The notes under the pieces: generated by a model
Seen by the model: only the letters and a program-made list of their open reading frames with translations
Told to the model about the DNA's origin: nothing
Databases searched by the model: none
Shown: in pieces, positions 63,086 through 64,000 of the stretch
Numbering within the stretch: the first letter of the stretch is position 1
How the letters are laid out: the number at the start of each line of letters is the position of its first letter
From: Ignavibacteria bacterium
GTDB lineage: Bacteria > Bacteroidota > Ignavibacteria > Kapaibacteriales > UBA961
DNA length: 64,000 bases
Assembly (NCBI GenBank): GCA_016720145.1
Contig: JADJXV010000010.1
Location: 62,001-126,000 of the forward strand
Direction of reading: 5' to 3'
Position numbers and translations under genes: made by a program

Positions 63086-64000
63086 ATGATTATTTCAAGA
63101 CTAATAGTAAAAAATTGGAAGAACTTCAAATCTATAGATGTTGAGCTTCAAGAGAGGGTAATTATAGTTGGAGCAAATGCTTCCGGAAAGTCTAACTTCC
63201 TTGACATTTTTAGATTTCTCAGAGATATAGCAAAGCCAGGGGGAGGATTGCAACCTGCCGTAATTGAAGAACGTGGGGGAGTATCTAAAATCAGATCTCT
63301 TTCAGCTCGTACCAACCCTACTATAGAAATTGAAGTTCACTTTTCAGAGTTTGGTACTAGAGATGTGATATGGAAATATAAGATTGGCATTACTCAAGAA
63401 TCACGTGGCGGTAGACTTCAACTGATTAAATACGAAAAAGTATCTGATAAAAATGGGAAAGTACTTTTTGAAAGACCAAATTTGGATGATGAAAAAGATA
63501 AAAAACGTAAAACGCAAACATATCTCGAACAAATTAATACAAATTCTGAATTTCGGGAGATTGTCACTTTCTTCGAAAAAACATTATACCTTCATTTAGT
63601 ACCACAGTTATTGAAATATCCGAGGGCATTTACCGGACCGGATTTGTCAGGAGATCCTTTTGGTAGAGGATTTTTAGATAGAATTGCTAAAGTACCTGAA
63701 AAAACTAGAAATGTATCACTGCGAAGAGTTCAAGAAGTTCTTAAGTTAGCTGTGCCTAAACTTAAAGAGTTGAAATTTACAACTGAGTTAGGTTACCCAC
63801 ATTTAGAAGCAATTTACGAACATTGGCGCCCGAATGCAGGTAAGCAACAAGAAGATCAATTTAGCGATGGCACGCTCAGGATGATTGGACTATTTTGGGC
63901 TTTACAAGAGGGAGATTCATTGTTATTGCTTGAAGAACCGGAATTGTCATTAAACGGAGCCATCGTATCAAAACTTGCATCGTTGATTTACAAGCTTCAA
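63086..64000 (+). CDS. AAA ATPase of the AAA_21/OLD-like group, N-terminal part (runs off the window)
   Basis: ATG at 63086, open for 305 codons to the window end. It begins MIISRLIVKNWKNFKSI, with Walker A VGANASGKSN at residues ~28-37. An all-alpha and beta middle part follows, then an ABC-like signature FSDGTLRMIGLFWAL and Walker B SLLLLEEPELSLNG near residue 285. This is the RecF/OLD-like ATPase fold found in phage-defence and DNA-repair proteins. The gene that follows is outside the window, so a system cannot be named. It lies 42 bases after the crotonase. Confidence 0.85.
   Translation, partial: MIISRLIVKNWKNFKSIDVELQERVIIVGANASGKSNFLDIFRFLRDIAKPGGGLQPAVIEERGGVSKIRSLSARTNPTIEIEVHFSEFGTRDVIWKYKIGITQESRGGRLQLIKYEKVSDKNGKVLFERPNLDDEKDKKRKTQTYLEQINTNSEFREIVTFFEKTLYLHLVPQLLKYPRAFTGPDLSGDPFGRGFLDRIAKVPEKTRNVSLRRVQEVLKLAVPKLKELKFTTELGYPHLEAIYEHWRPNAGKQQEDQFSDGTLRMIGLFWALQEGDSLLLLEEPELSLNGAIVSKLASLIYKLQ

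Overview
ORGANISM. The window is AT-rich chromosomal DNA from the Bacteroidota/Chlorobi (FCB) group. Several secreted proteins end in a type IX secretion (T9SS) type C-terminal sorting domain. There are IgGFc-binding-domain and FG-GAP surface proteins, an IleRS of the type with a GIHH signature, two crotonases, and TAnnTTTG-like promoter boxes of the Bacteroidota primary sigma factor. Together these resemble the Kapabacteria/Ignavibacteria side of that group. This placement is an inference from protein style, with no marker-gene test. LAYOUT. 1-5.6 kb (minus strand): start of nuoJ, pssA, coaE, glutamate dehydrogenase, 4-hydroxyphenylpyruvate dioxygenase and a HisC-type aminotransferase, a mix of lipid, cofactor and amino-acid metabolism. 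5.7-11.2 kb: a 58-codon gene, an exported M1 aminopeptidase cut off from its signal peptide, a DUF1573 protein, and a sigma/membrane-regulator pair whose sigma gene is frameshifted. 11.3-15.9 kb: a phosphohexomutase, uvrA and tRNA-Arg(TCG). 16-23 kb: two lipoproteins each followed by a covarying palindrome, a 54-bp tandem array, rlmF, an outer-membrane-like protein, a leucine-rich-repeat protein and an Ogg2-type glycosylase whose catalytic lysine position is Glu. 23-30.7 kb: a 2,004-residue surface protein with 21 FG-GAP repeats (three seven-bladed propellers) and a frameshifted sensor kinase. 30.7-37.2 kb: ileS, a DksA-like protein, lspA, rluD and a crotonase. 37.4-44.2 kb: a small membrane protein, a RAYT-type Y1 transposase flanked by its own REP hairpins, a sugar-binding lipoprotein, a B12-radical-SAM enzyme, a sugar transferase and dxs. 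44.4-52.1 kb: a Phd/VapC-type toxin-antitoxin pair, an OmpA protein and a three-gene surface operon with two IgGFc-binding paralogues. 52.3-64 kb: a MoxR/RavA ATPase, a broken DJ-1/PfpI gene, miaA, pcm, a diadenylate cyclase gene split by an in-frame TAA, a peptidase/propeller/barrel fusion, a phosphodiester glycosidase, a second crotonase and the start of an AAA ATPase at the window edge. HOW IT WORKS TOGETHER. Most of the window is housekeeping genes between cell-surface genes. HisC-like aminotransferase, HppD and glutamate dehydrogenase can form a tyrosine/glutamate catabolic route. The surface proteins (FG-GAP giant, M1 peptidase, IgGFc paralogues, OmpA, peptidase/barrel fusion) build the envelope and secreted layer. 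The most striking feature is that five otherwise well conserved genes are interrupted (M1 peptidase 5' end, ECF sigma, sensor kinase, DJ-1, cdaA). Four of the lesions look like one lost base in a short homopolymer, so unpolished sequence must be excluded before any of them is read as gene decay. The best candidates for unusual biology are the RAYT/REP locus, the 54-bp CAAACGTTTG array with its neighbouring palindromes, the Ogg variant and the membrane regulator that carries a T9SS tail.
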